From Clostridiales bacterium (lineage in GTDB: Bacteria > Bacillota > Clostridia > Oscillospirales > Acutalibacteraceae): a stretch of 15,186 bases of DNA. The notes beneath the pieces were generated by a model. That model was not told the DNA's origin and made no database searches. It saw only the letters and a list, made by a program, of their open reading frames with translations. Below are positions 13,630 to 15,186 of the stretch, piece after piece. Every line of letters starts with the position of its first letter. The stretch's first letter is position 1. Position numbers and translations under genes: made by a program. The DNA lies in NCBI GenBank assembly GCA_019419895.1, contig JAHZIE010000010.1:1-15186 (forward strand). The letters run 5' to 3'.

Positions 13630-15186
13630 ATGAAAAAGCTTTTCAAACGCTTGCTGACTGCCGCGATGGCGTCGTGCATGATCGCGACGGCGTTCGCGGG
13701 CTGCCAGCAGCAGGGCGCTGCTCCTTCAGGAGGAACGGGTTCCCAGACAGGTTCTACAGGGGACAGTTCTACCGGCGGTTCCGGAGAGATTGAAACCATT
13801 GAGTTCTACGGCTTTGCTCAAAACCCCAGCAACGCTTTTTTCAAATGGCAGCAGGATTATTTTGCTGAAAAAATCGGCGTGAATGTTACAATTCTTCCAG
13901 GAGACGCGGAAAAACTGCAGACCATGCTTTCCGCCGGTAATCTGCCCGACATGGGCATGTACGCTGTGAACGGCAGTCTTTCCCAGGCGATTCAGGGCGG
14001 CCATTTGATGGACCTGACCCCATATGAAAAGGATATCCCCAATTACACGGAAAAATGGCCTCAGTCCGTCCAGTATTCTAAGGATTATCTAAGCAACGGC
14101 ACAGGAAAGCTTTACGGCCTCATTGGTCAGCTGGGGGTTTACAACGCCTACGCTTTGGACACGGGCACCTATGCCATAAATGTCCGCTGGGATATTTACG
14201 AGAAAGCCGGTAAACCTGAAGCGACCGATATGTACAGCTTCCTGGACGCCGCTGTTAAAATGAAGGAAATTTACCAGAAAACGCCCGACGGCTTGGAAAC
14301 CTATATGTCGGGGCTCTTCCCAGACGCCGGCGGCGCTCTCTTCAGCAATATCGCTTATAAGTATCTGGAGGTCAACGGCGCCACTTCGGTTAATCAATCT
14401 GCCGTCTATGACATTGTCAATGACAAGGTAGAATATGTTTATGAAAAGGGCGGTCTTTATTATCAATCTTTGAAATGGCTTGCCACGGCCAACCGTATGG
14501 GACTCATCGATCCCGACTCCATGACCCAGGACTATCAGATCGCCCAAGGCAAAATCAATGACTCTGATCAATATTATGTTACCCTTCGTGGAAATTACTG
14601 TGATAGGTACAATACTCTGGAGAGAGTAAACGCGGAAGAACCAAAAGGCTTCCTCCCCCTGGTTTGGGAGGGTATGCATTCCGTAGTTAGCGCGAAAGAA
14701 ACTAAAATCGGCGGAAACACCACCAGCCCCTATTGTATCAGTTCCACAACAGAAAAGCGGGACGCCTGCCTGAAATTCGCCAACCTTCTTTTTGACGAGG
14801 ACGCGCTGATGGTGATGTATGGCGGGCCCCAGGGTGAATTGTGGGATATCCAGGACGGCAAGTATGTTCTGACAGACGCAGCGGAAGAGTTCCGCGTCAC
14901 AGGCAAGCATACCTTTGGCACAGGTGAAGAAGGCTCCGATTGGTGGGCCAACTGGGGCATGGCGGCCGCCACTTCCAATTCCAAATATCCCGATTTTACC
15001 TTCCGCATCACCGATTCTGTTTCATGGGCGATGGCGAATATAGAGGAAAGCAAAATCCATGATATGTATGAGGAATATTATGGAAAACGCCGTCCTATCG
15101 AAGTTTTTGAGGAATACGACGCCATCGTTTACCAGCCGGAATGGAAAAAGCTGATTGAAACCATGCCTTCCGAGCTGGAGGACATC
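13630..15186 (+). CDS. ABC transporter extracellular solute-binding lipoprotein (family 1), 3' end outside window
   Basis: Open from ATG 13630 to the window end (519 codons, no stop). GGAGGG at 13616-13621 is 8 nt from ATG 13630, against only 2 nt from an in-frame ATG at 13624, so 13630 is preferred. The signal peptide MKKLFKRLLTAAMASC leads to a lipobox T-A-F-A-G-C with the lipidated Cys at 25. A Ser/Gly/Thr-rich linker follows (about 26-52), then the mature domain (IEFYGFAQNPSNAFFKWQQD). LSAGNLPDM, the usual 'aGd.PD' turn of family-1 sugar-binding proteins, is near residue 100. A C-terminal region rich in Trp (SDWWANWGM) follows. The length resembles the large LplA/YtcQ-type proteins of clostridia, which bind oligosaccharides and work with two permease subunits, probably encoded to the right. 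The ligand is unknown. Confidence 0.9.
   Translation, partial: MKKLFKRLLTAAMASCMIATAFAGCQQQGAAPSGGTGSQTGSTGDSSTGGSGEIETIEFYGFAQNPSNAFFKWQQDYFAEKIGVNVTILPGDAEKLQTMLSAGNLPDMGMYAVNGSLSQAIQGGHLMDLTPYEKDIPNYTEKWPQSVQYSKDYLSNGTGKLYGLIGQLGVYNAYALDTGTYAINVRWDIYEKAGKPEATDMYSFLDAAVKMKEIYQKTPDGLETYMSGLFPDAGGALFSNIAYKYLEVNGATSVNQSAVYDIVNDKVEYVYEKGGLYYQSLKWLATANRMGLIDPDSMTQDYQIAQGKINDSDQYYVTLRGNYCDRYNTLERVNAEEPKGFLPLVWEGMHSVVSAKETKIGGNTTSPYCISSTTEKRDACLKFANLLFDEDALMVMYGGPQGELWDIQDGKYVLTDAAEEFRVTGKHTFGTGEEGSDWWANWGMAAATSNSKYPDFTFRITDSVSWAMANIEESKIHDMYEEYYGKRRPIEVFEEYDAIVYQPEWKKLIETMPSELEDI

Noticed and set aside
14089..14910. 273-codon minus-strand frame
   Set aside because: Antisense to the solute-binding protein, which has a signal peptide, lipobox and uninterrupted frame; the shadow has no start context.
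1..15186. CRISPR array, tRNA/rRNA genes or insertion sequence with transposase
   Set aside because: No regularly spaced direct repeats, no cloverleaf or rRNA sequence and no transposase-like protein were seen on either strand.

Overview
The window looks like chromosomal DNA of an anaerobic low- to mid-G+C Firmicute, most likely a clostridial gut lineage such as Lachnospiraceae or Oscillospiraceae. The signs are strong AGGAGG-type ribosome binding sites, sigma-A promoters of the TTGACA-17-TATAAT type, several TTG starts, a Fe-S-type PurF relative, GalU, Tex, YchF and a large family-1 lipoprotein solute-binding protein. The genus cannot be fixed from sequence alone.

Layout. (a) 1-2369, minus strand: an AT-rich operon with its own extended -10 promoter. 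It encodes three unfamiliar six-helix membrane proteins and then the first 25 codons of an ABC ATPase that runs off the left edge. It reads as an ABC exporter or immunity pump with three different permease subunits. (b) 2578-4101, minus: a lone amidophosphoribosyltransferase-like gene with promoter and terminator. Its glutaminase domain lacks the catalytic N-terminal Cys, but the PRPP loop and Fe-S cysteines remain. (c) 4152-5173, plus: galU with a near-consensus promoter and a strong terminator. Its reading frame breaks at a run of nine G. (d) 5497-7647, minus: a two-gene BcrA/LanF-like ABC exporter with a TTGACA promoter and a GTAC-N4-GTAC palindrome near the predicted transcription start. 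(e) 7716-11980, plus: a three-gene unit of an HGSNAT/DUF1624-type membrane acyltransferase, tex and ychF, closed by a terminator. (f) 12386-12991, minus: a small four-helix membrane protein with a strong terminator. (g) 13290 to the right edge, plus: a good promoter, a roughly 175-nt leader or small RNA ending in a perfect intrinsic terminator wrapped by a 17-bp inverted repeat, and then a lipoprotein solute-binding protein cut by the window end.

How the parts relate. Tex and YchF are housekeeping translation/transcription-associated proteins, and GalU supplies UDP-glucose. The two ABC systems look like export or self-protection pumps. The final gene begins an ABC importer, probably for a carbohydrate. 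The least ordinary items are the three-permease ABC operon, the PurF-like protein with a lost nucleophile, the G9 interruption of galU, and the terminator-bearing element upstream of the solute-binding protein.
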